DNA of 64,000 bases from Muraenolepis orangiensis. Its lineage: Eukaryota > Chordata > Actinopteri > Gadiformes > Muraenolepididae. Location of the stretch: positions 13,517,001-13,581,000 of the forward strand of contig CM051016.1 in the NCBI GenBank assembly GCA_027704905.1. The letters run 5' to 3'. The first letter of the stretch is position 1; every line of letters starts with the position of its first letter. The translations under genes were made by a program, and so were the position numbers. The notes below the pieces were generated by a model. It ran no database searches. It had not been told where the DNA came from and was given only the letters and a program-made list of their open reading frames with translations. This document shows positions 42,100 to 53,857 of this stretch, one piece after another.

Positions 42100-42825
42100 C
42101 GGGCATGTGGGCGGACGTGCACCTGCTTAGAGAGATATGAAAGTGAGAGAGATAAGGTTGAGTGAGTGCATGACTTTGGAAAGGAAAATTCATATCTTGG
42201 TAGTTAATATATTCAGAAATGCTTCATGTTCTCCAAAATGACATACTTATAAATAATATATATGAATGTGTAAATAATAAATGTATATACAACAAATAGT
42301 CTTACTACTTACAACTACGACTAACTGTAGTCATATAGTTAGAAACAGGGCTAGTCTATTAGTCTAGTCTACTAATTAATTCATTTTATATTCATTTGTT
42401 TCAATTGCTTAACATTAGTATTCATGTGATATAAAGTGATAAGCTGTATTTTAATCAAATCATTGTATTTGATGAGTTTATATCATGACAAGAAGAATGC
42501 AGTCTAATGAGTAGCTAGATTGTATTCAAGGTGAGGTCCCATAAGGTGACAGAGTTTGTGTCTGTTCAAGTGACCACCTAACCCTAGCACTCTGTAGCCC
42601 TACAGGCAGTGATAACAGAATGAACAAGGACCTACAACCTACAAGGACTACAGGCGACTTGTTATGATGTCATAGGCAGGGGGGGGGGGGCAAAGGATGC
42701 TGGGGGAGGACCTGAGAGGATGTTGAGAAGTTAATCATCTAAATAAAGATTCAAATTGTAGATACAGTTTGACTCACGTCTATTCATTAACACAAAATAC
42801 ATCTTTGATTTGTAGGGAGTAGTTA
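42100..42825. other. Spacer upstream of VB4 relic
   Basis: Shared with 1240-1800 and 14446-14936 in part. Nothing recognised. Confidence 0.6.
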
Positions 42826-44070
42826 TATGTATGTAAGGTCAAGTTGATGTAGTAGTTGTATTTAATAGATTGTAGATGAGGTTGTATAAGTATTTAATAA
42901 GTTGTAGTTTAGGAAGTAGTTGTATGTAATACATTGTAGTTCAGGTAGTAGTTGTATGTAATACATTGTTATTAATGTAGTATATGTATTTAATATGTTG
43001 TTGTTGAGGTAGTAGTTGTATGTAATTCACTGTAGTCAAGGTAGTATTTGTATTATATATGTTGTTGTTGAGGTAGTAGTTGTATATACTATGTGGTAGT
43101 TGAGGTAGTAGTAGTATATACTATGTGTTAGTTGAGGTAGTAGTATATACTATGTGGTAGTTGAGGTAGTAGTAGTATATACTATGTGGTAGTTGAGTTA
43201 GTAGTAGTATATACTATGTGTTAGTTGAGGTAGTAGTATATACTATGTGGTAGTTGAGGTAGTAGTAGTATATACTATGTGGTAGTTGAGGTAGTAGTAG
43301 TATATACTATGTGGTAGTTGAGGTAGTAGTATATACTATGTGGTAGTTGAGGTAGTAGTAGTATATACTATGTGGTAGTTGAGGTAGTAGTAGTATATAC
43401 TATGTGGTAGTTGAGGTAGTAGTAGTATATACTATGTGGTAGTTGAGGTAGTAGTAGTATATACTATGTGGTAGTTGAGGTAGTAGTAGTATATACTATG
43501 TGGTAGTTGAGGTAGTAGTTGTATATACTATGTGGTAGTTGAGGTAGTAGTAGTATATACTATGTGGTAGTTGAGTTAGTAGTAGTATATACTATGTGGT
43601 AGTTGAGTTAGTAGTAGTATATACTATGTGTTAGTTGAGGTAGTAGTATATACTATGTGGTAGTTGAGGTAGTAGTAGTATATACTATGTGGTAGTTGAG
43701 GTAGTAGTAGTATATACTATGTGGTAGTTGAGGTAGTAGTTGTATATACTATGTGGTAGTTGAGGTAGTAGTAGTATATACTATGTGGTAGTTGAGGTAG
43801 TAGTAGTATATACTATGTGGTAGTTGAGGTAGTAGTTGTATATACTATGTGGTAGTTGAGGTAGTAGTAGTATATACTATGTGGTAGTTGAGGTAGTAGT
43901 AGTATATACTATGTGGTAGTTGAGGTAGTAGTTGTATATACTATGTGGTAGTTGAGGTAGTAGTAGTATATACTATGTGGTAGTTGAGTTAGTAGTAGTA
44001 TATACTATGTGGTAGTTGAGTTAGTAGTAGTATATACTATGTGGTAGTTGAGGTAGTATCTGTATAGTTC
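42826..44070. repeat. TGAGGTAGTAG minisatellite array (VA5)
   Basis: A diffuse part (42826-43075) like the one in cluster I passes into about 1 kb of compact units (43076-44060), roughly 30 by eye. It ends with the fixed TGAGGTAGTATCTGTATA unit. Confidence 0.95.
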
Positions 44071-44221
44071 ATAGTGTAGAGGAGTATAAAGCTGGTGGTT
44101 GGTGGAGGCCCCTGGTTAGAGCAGCTCTGTGCTCAGTGCTCTGTGTCAGAGTATCTTCCTCCTCAGCAGCTGCAGCAGGTTCCTGCTGTAACAGCTCAGT
44201 GACTACAGTCTGACTGAGGGA

Positions 44222-44249
44222 GGTTTATGTACGGCTCTCAATCACTGTG
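44222..44249 (-). promoter_or_regulatory. VA5 recombination signal, 12-bp spacer
   Basis: Heptamer CACAGTG (44243-44249), 12 bp, nonamer ACATAAACC (44222-44230). Confidence 0.92.
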
Positions 44250-44711
44250 TGAACACATTACCACTATGGTAACTCTGACAGTGATAAACTGCTGCATCTT
44301 CACGCTGTGCGCCGTCGATGGTCAGAGAGAAGTCAGTGCTGCTTCCACTGCCAGTAAACCGAGCTGGTGTTGATGATTCACGTGTATTAACAAATCTTAT
44401 TAGGAGCTTGGGGGCTTCTCCAGGTTTCTGTTGGTACCAGAATATATAATCACCATACGTGGAGCCGCGGTAAACTGCTGGGTTGGTTTTACAGGTCAGA
44501 GTGACTCTGGATCCTGCAGTAAAAGACTCTACTGGTGGCTGAGTCACAGTCACCTGACTGCTTCCTACAGAAAACAAACAAACCACTCAGTTATCCAACA
44601 GAAAACACAAGCAAACAAAGACTGTTCTTCAACATTGTCATTGAATAGAATGAACCGACCTGTTAAGGATCCACAGACCATTGTCCAGAAAAGGATGGTG
44701 AGGTGGTTCAT
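44250..44711 (-). CDS. VA5, kappa-like V segment (family A)
   Basis: Leader exon 44660-44711 and V exon 44250-44564, open. Three bases are missing right after the splice acceptor, so FR1 starts one residue shorter (GSSQVTVTQ, not GTSSQVTVTQ). CDR1 is NPAVYRGSTYGDY, CDR2 FVNTRES and the CDR3 end CQSYHSGN. CDR1 and CDR3 match VA3 while CDR2 is closer to VA1 and VA6, a mosaic pattern. Confidence 0.93.
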
Positions 44712-44776
44712 GGTTGCCACGGTTTCTGGGGTGTTGAGTGACAGCTCAGAGTCCTGCAGTGTTGAACTCAGAGCAC

Positions 44777-44819
44777 TTTAAACCCTCTCAGAACCCCAGT
44801 TTCAGCTGAGCATGCAAAG
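44777..44819 (-). promoter_or_regulatory. VA5 promoter
   Basis: CTTTGCAT (44812-44819) and TTTAAA (44777-44782). Confidence 0.7.
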
Positions 44820-45351
44820 CTCCCTCTATATGGAAATTAGCTGTTTCCACTCATTCCTCTGGGGCTTAGAGTGAATTCATACATTCTGGGAGAACCACAG
44901 TATCTCTTCTACATTCACACTTTATGGATTATAATGTTGTTTTAGCTGCCAACTGATAATCGGAACTCAGAATCTGTGACTTTTTTCTCAATCATTTAGT
45001 TCTTGGTTTGTATGAAATTCTTTAATTTTCAAATTCTTATAAAAAACAACATTTGACGTTTTTAAAATATGTTAATGTCATAACAATATTTTAGTAATAA
45101 ATGCTTTTTCATTATATTGCTTTTCATTAAGTTTTCATATTGTGCTGAGATAATACAATTTTTTCTAGTCTGCCTTCAACTATGTTATGATAATAAATGC
45201 TGAATAAATATAATTGAATAAATCCATACATTCAAACACATTATTAAAGTTACTAACCAGAGCTTGAGTTGACCAAATGTGAATTAGTTCATAGTTTCTT
45301 GTGATAAGTTGGTGTCTGTGTGTCAGTAAGAGATGTCTTCAGTCTGTGGGA

Positions 45352-45390
45352 GGTTTTTGTACGGTTCCTTAATGAGTTTGTATCACTGTG
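45352..45390 (+). promoter_or_regulatory. J4 recombination signal, 23-bp spacer
   Basis: Nonamer GGTTTTTGT (45352-45360), 23 bp, heptamer CACTGTG (45384-45390). Confidence 0.93.
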
Positions 45391-45428
45391 GTACACTTTT
45401 GGTGGAGGCACCGAACTCATCGTTGACT
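45391..45428 (+). CDS. J4 light-chain joining segment
   Basis: Reads YTFGGGTELIVD, then donor GTAAGT. Confidence 0.93.
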
Positions 45429-46212
45429 GTAAGTACAAAGACACTTTTCTTTATCTGACATAACTACCTGAAAATGACCTTTATATTTAAATAGGTGTGA
45501 ATAACGGAATGTTTTTATTTTTATCCTAAACACATTTGGTTTTGTTGTTTATGTTAAGGTGTAAACATTGTAAACTAATTATTTACTGGAGTTCAGTCAT
45601 TAAATGTAATATTGCCATTATTTTTCTATTGATTTAATGATGAGCTTTCATAAATGATATTGATTTACTTTGTACTTCATGAAATAGACAAACAAGTATC
45701 CTTCAATTTCAGTTTTGACTTCTAAAAAGTTGTAATTTAATGAAAAGAGCATTTTATTTTCAAATGTATTTCTGTGCTTGAAGGTTCTCTTTGCAAATTA
45801 TTCTGTAGTATTTTGGACAAATGTTACATTTATTCTAAGAACAAAGAAGTAAATAACGAATCTGAAGAAGTTCTGCCACCTGACCGTTGCTGAAACATTT
45901 GAATTGTTCATGTATTCATTTATGTGTTGAAATGTGGAAATTAATTCCAATTAATACATGGCTAATTTAAATGTTTCAAACATTTTAATGTGTCATGTAT
46001 TCATTTATGTGTTGACATGTAGATATTAATTTCAATTAATTCATAGCTAATTTAAATGTTTCAAACATTTTAATGTGTCATGTATTAATTGATATTAATT
46101 TCCACATTTCAATGAACAAGTTCAACTGTTGTTGAATGTTCCTCTGTTCTCCCTATGAGTGGTGATGTTCACTAAGTCTGTTGTCCACTTGTCTCCTCCC
46201 TCTCTCTTCCAG

Positions 46213-46535
46213 TGGTAGTGGTGCAGCCCACCCTGAGCATCCTCCCTCCCTCCAGAGTGGAGCTGGAGCAGGGCAGTGCTGCACTGCTGTGTTTGGCCAC
46301 TGGGGGCTTCCCCTCAGACTGGAAGCTTGGCTGGAAGGTGGGGTGCAGCAGCAGGTCTGAGGGGGTGTCAGGTAGCCTGGGAGTCCTGGGGAAAGATGGC
46401 ACCTACAGCTGGAGCAGCACCTTGACCCTGCCTGCAGACCAGTGGAGGAAGGCGGGCTCAGTGAGCTGTGAGGCCAGTAGGAATGGGCAGACGCCTGTCA
46501 CTCAAAGCCTGAATCCTGGCCAGTGTTCAGAGTAG
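46213..46535 (+). CDS. C4, light-chain constant exon with an extra cysteine
   Basis: Open and of normal length, but the most divergent of the five. It starts VVVQPTLS where the others have GVVQPTLS. WKVGGSSRSE is WKVGCSSRSE (TGC at 46344-46346), and CEASKNG is CEASRNG. The three normal cysteines and the GQCSE end remain, so the domain would have one additional cysteine in the loop just after the core Trp. It keeps ALLCLATG like C1 and C5. Confidence 0.94.
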
Positions 46536-46709
46536 AGAGGCTCTATGATGGAAGAACTGCAGAATAAGCATGTCTGTTTCATATCTCTCTGTCTTAGTGA
46601 GCACTTCAGCTTTTGATGAATTACATGAATATAACATGTCTTTCAGTTATTATTATGCATTCCAGTTCCATCCCTTGCTTGTGTTTATCACATTGTATGC
46701 TGATGCTAT

Positions 46710-46715
46710 AATAAA
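46710..46715 (+). terminator. Poly(A) signal of C4
   Basis: AATAAA in the conserved context. Confidence 0.8.
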
Positions 46716-46799
46716 GATGGAAAAATACACTTTTCATGCAATCATTCTGATTTTATATCTGCTGTAATTTTTGAAACAACAACCTTTATTCAGAAACTG

Positions 46800-47160
46800 G
46801 AAGTCAAGTCAAGTCAAGTTTATTGTCACTTCACAGTTTACACAAGTATAAAGCAGTGATGTGAAAATCTTATGTGCAATACCCGACGACAGACAGCAGT
46901 TATAAAAATAAGATAAAAATAGATAAAAATAAAAAATGCAATTCATAAAATGCAAAATATCAGCACAGAAAAGAGCAATATGTATATAGAAATAAATGTA
47001 ATAAAATATACATTGTTATATGCTATATGCCCTTGTTCAGCAGCCTGATGGCCTGACTGTGGAAGCTGTCTCTAAGCCTATTTGTACGGCACTTGATACT
47101 GTGGTATCGCCTGCCTGACGGTAAGAGTGTGTACAGTTTGTGGCTGGGGTGGTTAATGTC
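46800..47160 (-). mobile_element. (TTGAC)n-tailed retroposon 3' end
   Basis: Copy of the element at 5203 with a small internal deletion near 46930. Confidence 0.6.
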
Positions 47161-48299
47161 AATTTCTTTATAAAGTTAGTTGTAGTACCATTCTGAACAA
47201 TGTGTTAAAGCTATGTTGTGTATCTCTGAATGAACAACGCGTTGGTTGAGTGATGGTCTTGGACCGTGTGTTCACTGTATCCAGTGGATCTGTGTCAGTC
47301 ATAGAGACACTGCTGCTGAAATGACCCATGTGTGTCAGACTGACTTCATGTCACTTTATAAAATAGTACTTCAGGGGGGGGTCCAGGTTTCTGCAGATAT
47401 CAACTTAGAAACATGTAAAAGTATGTCCTAAAAGACACTCGGTATCTCTCACCGAGACGTAGGAACTCTAGCATGCTGAGTCGTGGTTACATATTCATAA
47501 TGGTTATCTATGTGTCAAAAGACCAAACAGACATCACTAAAATATGTTGTACATGAAACATATTCTGTGAGCAGTGAACTGTGGTTATTCAAATGATGTC
47601 CATTTTTAGCAGATGTGCAGCTGTGTCTCTTGAGTGACTCATAGTCAGTGGAAAGTAGGGCTGAGGTTTTCAGAAGAGTCTCTGGAGACTCTCTAGAGTC
47701 ACTAACAATGACTGGTCTGTGTAACTACAATACTGTACTTACTATATTTAGTACCAAGTACACTACTTAGCTACATTTTTACATCCCACTACACCTTTGT
47801 ATGTAGGCTATATATATATGTTCTTATTTGGACTACTGTACAGGGCCACTGCAATATGTATATATATAACTCATATTTCACCATTTTAAATGTGTTTATT
47901 TCGTTTGGTTAGTTAATTTTTAAAATAATTAATATTTTTTAATTGCTGGTGTGTAAAGAGGGACCGTGAGGATTGCTACCCAATTATATTGTACTTGTTC
48001 AATGACAATTAATGGCTTCTGATTCTGATTCTTGTGAAAGCAGCAAACGTGCATGTCCACAAACCAGCTCAACGCTGCCCTCTTGTGTCAAACCAAAGCC
48101 ACTGCAAGAAAGGGTGATCTCATGAAACAAACTCTGTTCAGGTCCATCTTTAATAATAACTTACAGATTCAGGAGTAGTATGCTTTTGACATAACAGCAT
48201 TGACGCTTGGTTCATAAGTCATATCAATCATGTTTTAAACCTCTACATGGAATGTGTGCTCTCTGACCGGACAGCAAGGTTTCACATGACGGTCTATTA
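47161..48299. other. Post-C spacer, cluster IV
   Basis: Copy of 5591-6775 without a long TA tract. No gene. Confidence 0.6.
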
Positions 48300-49040
48300 T
48301 ATTCCTAGTCTGCAATAACGATCCCTATAACTAAAGAAGAGTAGCATAACCTCTTCTAAAAGTATATTTGCAACCCTGCAGTGTGTGCAGATGTAATCTG
48401 AATCAGATTGTCGATTGACCACAAAGCATTAGCATGCTGCACGTGTTTCCATTTGGTGAAATGTGTGAAATGAGGCAGCTCAACTGAGAGTTACAATTAA
48501 CTTTATGAAGAAAACTGATCTCAAACGTTAGAGAGATGGTAGAAAACAGTACGAAATATACAAAACTAATCATATTGCTTTGAAAAAACTGCTTGCATTG
48601 TCAAAACAATGAAAAAGGTGAACGGCCTGAAACAAAAAGAAAATTACTTTTGGTCGTTTTCAACCGTCTTCAACCTGCGGCTGCACAACTTTAACTTCCT
48701 TAACGTTGGCGAGAACCGAGTTCTTCCGTTTTCGGAGTGTTCAAATGCAGGAATGAATGATTGTCTGATCGTCGGCGATACAGAACCGTGGAAAATGACT
48801 GGGTGAGCTAAACCCAGAGACGTGGTGAACACATCCACCCGCAAGGTGACGGAGCATGAACCGCCTATCAAAGTCCTGCTTTACCAGGAAGCTAAAAAGG
48901 AACCTTGACCCTCGGCTATCGTCCAATATAAGACGGGTACCGCTTAGTCCGCGGGTTGGGAAAACAATGGTGGAAACTCAAGTGAACCCCGGTCAAGGTC
49001 CTGGTGACTGGCAGGTGGGGGGAGGGGGGGGTTGTAAAAT
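48300..49040. repeat. Multi-copy spacer unit (copy 5)
   Basis: Best-preserved copy of the subfamily lacking the ccgagtctcc insertion. A plus-strand open frame of 65 codons (48609-48806) contains FNLRLHNFNFLNVGENRV and MNDCLIVGDTEPWKMTG, ending at a donor-like GACTGG/GTGAGC. Product unknown. Confidence 0.5.
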
Positions 49041-49047
49041 ATACAGA

Positions 49048-49644
49048 AAAGTCGGTAACATGTTAGTTGAGGTAGTAGTTGTGTATATAATATGTGGTAG
49101 TAGAGGTAGTGTTGTATATAATGTGTTAGTTAAGGTAGTAGTTGTATGCAACCCCCCCCCCCCCCCCCCCTCTGCTGCCCAACGTACGAACTCTGACCTC
49201 GGGTGACTGTACCATTTCACCATCTATGTCTTCAACAGCCCTGCACTGTAATCCTACTCCCTCCCTCTACCTATAGTTGACATGTTTATTGTGTACATAC
49301 CTGTATGAGAGCCATGTACATGTTGACTGTACTTACCTTACCTTAATTAATCTTCAACTGTTGATATAACTGCATATCCCTGCTCACTACCTGCTGATAT
49401 TTGTATACATATCTGTATATATTTATATACCTATAACTCTGCACATATCTCATACCTACTCTTTAGGTTATTTTATACCTGTTTGTATACCTAGTAGACC
49501 GTTTTTACATCTTATTTAACCTCTGTACATTATATATTATCATGCACTTTACTGTAACATTTGCACTCTGGTTAAATGCCAAATTATTTTCTCTGTACTG
49601 TACTTTATGCTGTGAAATGACAATACATTTGAATCTAATCTAAT
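49048..49644. repeat. Remnant minisatellite, C-run and (AATCT)n-tailed element
   Basis: A few TGAGGTAG units (49048-49142), a run of 20 C (49151-49170), a spacer shared with 15290-15690, and the retroposon-like tail ending near 49648. Confidence 0.65.
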
Positions 49645-51318
49645 CTAATATGTGGTAGCTGAGGTAGTAGTTGTATATACTATGTGGTAGTTGAGGTAGT
49701 AGTAGTATATACTATGTGGTAGTTGAGGTAGTAGTAGTATATACTATGTGGTAGTTGAGGTAGTAGTTGTATATACTATGTGGTAGTTGAGGTAGTAGTT
49801 GTATATATTATGTGGTAGTTGAGGTAGTAGTTGTATATAATATGTGATAGTTGAGGTAGTAGTTGTATATAATATGTGGTAGTTGAGGTAGTAGCTGTAT
49901 ATAATATGTGGTAGTTGAGGTAGTAGTTGTATATGATATGTTGTAGTTGAGGTAGTCGTAGTATATGATATGTGGTAGTTGAGGTAGTAGTAGTATATAC
50001 TATGTGGTAGTTGAGGTAGTTGTAGTATATACTATGTGGTAGTTGAGGTAGTAGTATATACTATGTGGTAGTTGAGGTAGTAGTTGTATATACTATGTGG
50101 TTGTTGAGGTAGTAGCTGTATATAATATGTGGTAGTTGAGGTAGTAGTTGTATATACTATGTGGTAGTTGAGGTAGTAGTTGTATATACTATGTGATAGT
50201 TGAGGTAGTAGTTGTATATAATATGTGGTAGTTGAGGTAGTAGCTGTATATAATATGTGGTAGTTGAGGTAGTAGTTGTATATGATATGTTGTAGTTGAG
50301 GTAGTAGTAGTATATGATATGTGGTAGTTGAGGTAGTAGTTGTATATGATATGTGGTAGTTGAGGTAGTAGTATATACTATGTGGTAGTTGAGGTAGTAG
50401 TATATAATATGTGGTAGTTGAGGTAGTAGTAGTATATACTATGTGGTAGTTGAGGTAGTAGTTGTATATACTATGTGGTAGTTGAGGTAGTAGTTGTATA
50501 TAATATGTGGTAGTTGAGGTAGTAGTTGTATATGATATTTGGTAGTTGAGGTAGTAGTTGTATATGATATGTGGTAGTTGAGGTAGTAGTAGTATATACT
50601 ATGTGGTAGTTGAGGTAGTAGTTGTATATAATATGTGGTAGTTGAGGTAGTAGTAGTATATGCTATGTGGTAGTTGAGGTAGTAGTAGTATATACTGTGT
50701 GGTAGTTGTATATAATATGTGGTAGTTGAGGTAGTAGTTGTATATGATATGTGGTAGTTGAGGTAGTAGTTGTATATGATATGTGGTAGTTGAGGTAGTA
50801 GTAGTATATACTATGTGGTAGTTGAGTTAGTAGTAGTATATACTATGTGGTAGTTGAGGTAGTAGTTGTATATACTGTGTTAGTTGAGGTAGTAGTTGTA
50901 TATACTATGTGGTAGTTGAGTTAGTAGTAGTATATACTATGTGGAAGTTGAGGTAGTAGTAGTATATACTATGTGATAGTTGAGGTAGTAGTAGTATATA
51001 CTATGTGGTAGTTGAGGTAGTAGTAGAATATACTATGTGGTAGTTGAGTTAGTAGTAGTATATACTATGTGGTAGTTGAGGTACTAGTAGAATATACTAT
51101 GTGGTAGTTGAGTTAGTAGTAGTATATACTATGTGGTAGTTGAGGTAGTAGTATATACTATGTGGTAGTTGAGGTAGTAGTAGTATATACTATGTGGTAG
51201 TTGAGGTAGTAGTATATACTATGTGGTAGTTGAGGTAGTAGTAGTATATACTATGTGGTAGTTGAGGTAGTAGTATATACTATGTGGTAGTTGAGGTAGT
51301 ATCTGTATAGTTCATAGT
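49645..51318. repeat. Longest TGAGGTAGTAG minisatellite array (VB5)
   Basis: About 1.67 kb, roughly 50 units, with longer internal higher-order repeats (blocks of TTGTATATAATATG and TTGTATATGATATG units alternate with TAGTATATACTATG units). It abuts a family B segment, whereas the other compact arrays abut family A. Confidence 0.95.
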
Positions 51319-51464
51319 GTAGAGCAGTATAAAGCTGGTGGTTGGTGGAGGCCCCTGGTTAGAGCAGCTCTGTGCTCAGTGCTCTGTGTCAGAGTCTCTT
51401 CCTCCTCAGCAGCTGCAGCAGGTTCCTGCTGTAACAGCTCAGTGACTACAGTCTGACTGAGGGA

Positions 51465-51492
51465 GGTTTATGTACGGCTCTCAATCGCTGTG
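51465..51492 (-). promoter_or_regulatory. VB5 recombination signal with mutated heptamer
   Basis: Nonamer ACATAAACC (51465-51473) and 12-bp spacer are normal. The heptamer is CACAGCG (51486-51492), with C for T at position 6. Confidence 0.88.
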
Positions 51493-51795
51493 TGAACCCG
51501 CCGCTGCCGTGGTAACCCAGACAGTAATATACTCCTGCATCCTCCCTCTGGACACCAGAGAGGGTGAGAGTGTAGCTAGTCCCGGATCTACTGCCTCTGA
51601 ACCGAGCTGGGGTCCCTGAATAGAGGTTGACTGCTCTGTATATCAGAAGTTTGGGAGCTTCTCCAGGTTTCTGTAGGTACCAGCTGAGAGTAAAACCAAT
51701 ATCTGAGCTCCCTGTGGCAGTGATGGACACAGTCCCCTCCAGACTAACAGTCTTGGATTTGTCGGGTTGTGTCAGGAATGAACTGGCAGATGACT
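51493..51795 (-). pseudogene. VB5, leaderless V segment (family B)
   Basis: The V exon is open: ASSFLTQPDKSK, SITATGSSDIGFTLSW, CDR2 RAVNLYS, end CLGYHGSGG, with alanine at position 23. The leader exon is deleted: intron sequence (agccataaccc) runs directly into the promoter-proximal cgtgtctgtgtgggtgatg. The loss includes the ATG and the splice donor. Combined with the heptamer change it is unlikely to be expressed, though the exon could act as a conversion donor. Confidence 0.85.
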
Positions 51796-51994
51796 CTGGA
51801 ATAAGAAGAGTATGATGAGCCTTTTGAACCAAAGTAAGACAGTCTTCAGTAGAACATTAGTCTAGAACACATCAGGAGCAGATAGACAATACTGGAGGAT
51901 AAACACAGAATAGAACCCAAGAATATGAGAAGAGTGACAAAGCCATAACCCATAACCCCACACGTGTCTGTGTGGGTGATGCCTGGCAGCTAGC

Positions 51995-52039
51995 ATATTT
52001 AACTCTTGGCGCTCAGAAGTACTCACAAGTCATGCAAAA
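51995..52039 (-). promoter_or_regulatory. VB5 promoter (no gene start)
   Basis: TTTTGCAT (52032-52039) and TAAATAT (51995-52001) survive although the leader is deleted. Confidence 0.65.
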
Positions 52040-52219
52040 TAGCGGGCATGTGGGCGGACGTGCACCTGCTTAGAGAGATATGAAAGTGAGAGAGATAAGG
52101 TTGAGTGAGTGCATGACTTTGGAAAGGAAAATTCATATCTTGGTAATTAATATATTCAGAAATGCTTCAAGTTCTCCAAAATGACATAAGAATAAAAATA
52201 TGACTGTGAAAATAATGAA

Positions 52220-52221
<2 letters not shown>

Positions 52222-52250
<29 letters not shown>

Positions 52251-52298
52251 TATTACTGCATACTCCTGCTAACTACCTGTTTATACTTGTATACTTAC

Positions 52299-52362
<64 letters not shown>

Positions 52363-52593
52363 ACAATTCTGCACATATCTCATACCTACTCTATAAGTTA
52401 TTATTTTATTTTTAGGAGCAGTTTTTTAAATAGCCTTTTTTTACATTGTATTTATCCTCTGTACATGATATGCCCTTACATGCACTTTACTGCAACATTT
52501 GCACTCTGGTTAGATGCCAAAGTATTTTCACTGTACTGTACTTAAGCCGTGCAATGACAATACATTTGAATCTAATCTAATCTAATATACAAA
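52222..52593. repeat. Two TA tracts and (AATCT)n-tailed element
   Basis: TA tracts at about 52223-52250 and 52304-52359 separated by the ttattactgcatactcctgc stretch, then the retroposon-like tail. Confidence 0.75.
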
Positions 52594-53145
52594 ACAAAGT
52601 CTCTAGTCATAGAGTTAGAAAAAGGGCAAGTATATAAACATTATTTTTTATTCATTTTTTACAATTGCTTAACATTGGTATGTATGTGATATACAGTGAT
52701 TAGCTGTATTTTAATCAAATCATTGTATTTGATGAGTTGATATCATGACAAGAAGAATGCAGTCTAATGAGTAGCTAGATTGTATTCAAGGTGAGGTCCC
52801 ATAAGGTGACAGAGTTTGTGTCTGTTCAAGTGACCACCTAACCCTAGCACTCTGTAGCCCTACAGGCAGTGATAACAGAATGAACAAGTCTTAAGTCTCA
52901 TCTCTCATCAGACAGAAAGAAATGACATGGACATCGTGGTGTTATTGGACTGTTAGGTGTGCAATACCACAAGAACTACAGGCGACTTGTTATGATGTCA
53001 TAGGCAGGGGGGGGGAAAAGGATGCTGGGGGAGGCCCTGAGAGCATGTTGAAAAGTAAATCACCTAAATTCAGATTCACATTCTAGATTCAGTTAGACTC
53101 ATGTCTATTCATTGACACAAAATACATCTTTGATTTGTAGGTAGT
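52594..53145. other. Spacer upstream of VB5
   Basis: Copy of 14446-14936, with a G-run (53008-53016) that the copies at 14.8 and 26.2 kb lack. Nothing recognised. Confidence 0.6.
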
Positions 53146-53857
53146 TGTTGTATGTACGTAAGGTCAAGTTGAGGTACTAGTTGTATGTAAGGAAGGTCAG
53201 GTTGAGGTAGTAGTTGTATCTAATATACTGTAGTTTAGGGAAGTATTAGTATTTAAAATGTAGTTGAGGTCGTAGCTGTATTTAATTTGTGGCAGTTGAG
53301 GTAGTAGTTGTATGCAACCACCCTCCTCTCCTCCCTCACCTCCCTCTCTCTGAACTCTCTGCTGCCCAACGTATGAACTCTGACCTCGGCTGACTGTACC
53401 ATTTCACCATCTATGTCTTCAACAGCCCTGCACTGTAATCCTACTCCCTCCCTCTACCTATAGTTGACATGTTTATTGTGTACATACCTGTATGAGAGCC
53501 ATGTACATGTTGACTGTACATACCTTACCTTAATTAATCTTCAACTGTTGATATAACTGCATATCCCTGCTTACTACCTGCTGTATATACATGTATATAT
53601 ATTTATCTTGTTGATATAACTGCATACCCCTGCTCACTACCTGTTGTATATACATGTATATATATTTATCTTGTTGATATAACTGCATACCCCTGCTCAC
53701 TACCTGTTGTTACATCTTATTTAACCTCTGTACATTATATATTATCATGCACTTTACTGTAACATTTGCACTCTGGTTAAATGCCTAATTATTTTCTCTG
53801 TACTGTACTTTATGCTGTGAAATGACAATACATTTGAATCTAATCTAATCTAATCTA
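53146..53857. repeat. Diffuse minisatellite, spacer and (AATCT)n-tailed element
   Basis: Degenerate units (53146-53310), then spacer with tandem copies of tgatataactgcatacccctg, then the retroposon tail running into the next array. Confidence 0.7.

Noticed and set aside
43076..44060. Switch-region-like R-loop sequence
   Set aside because: Expected V transcription would put the C-rich strand as non-template, the wrong sense for a G-rich R-loop, and the unit lacks G clusters.
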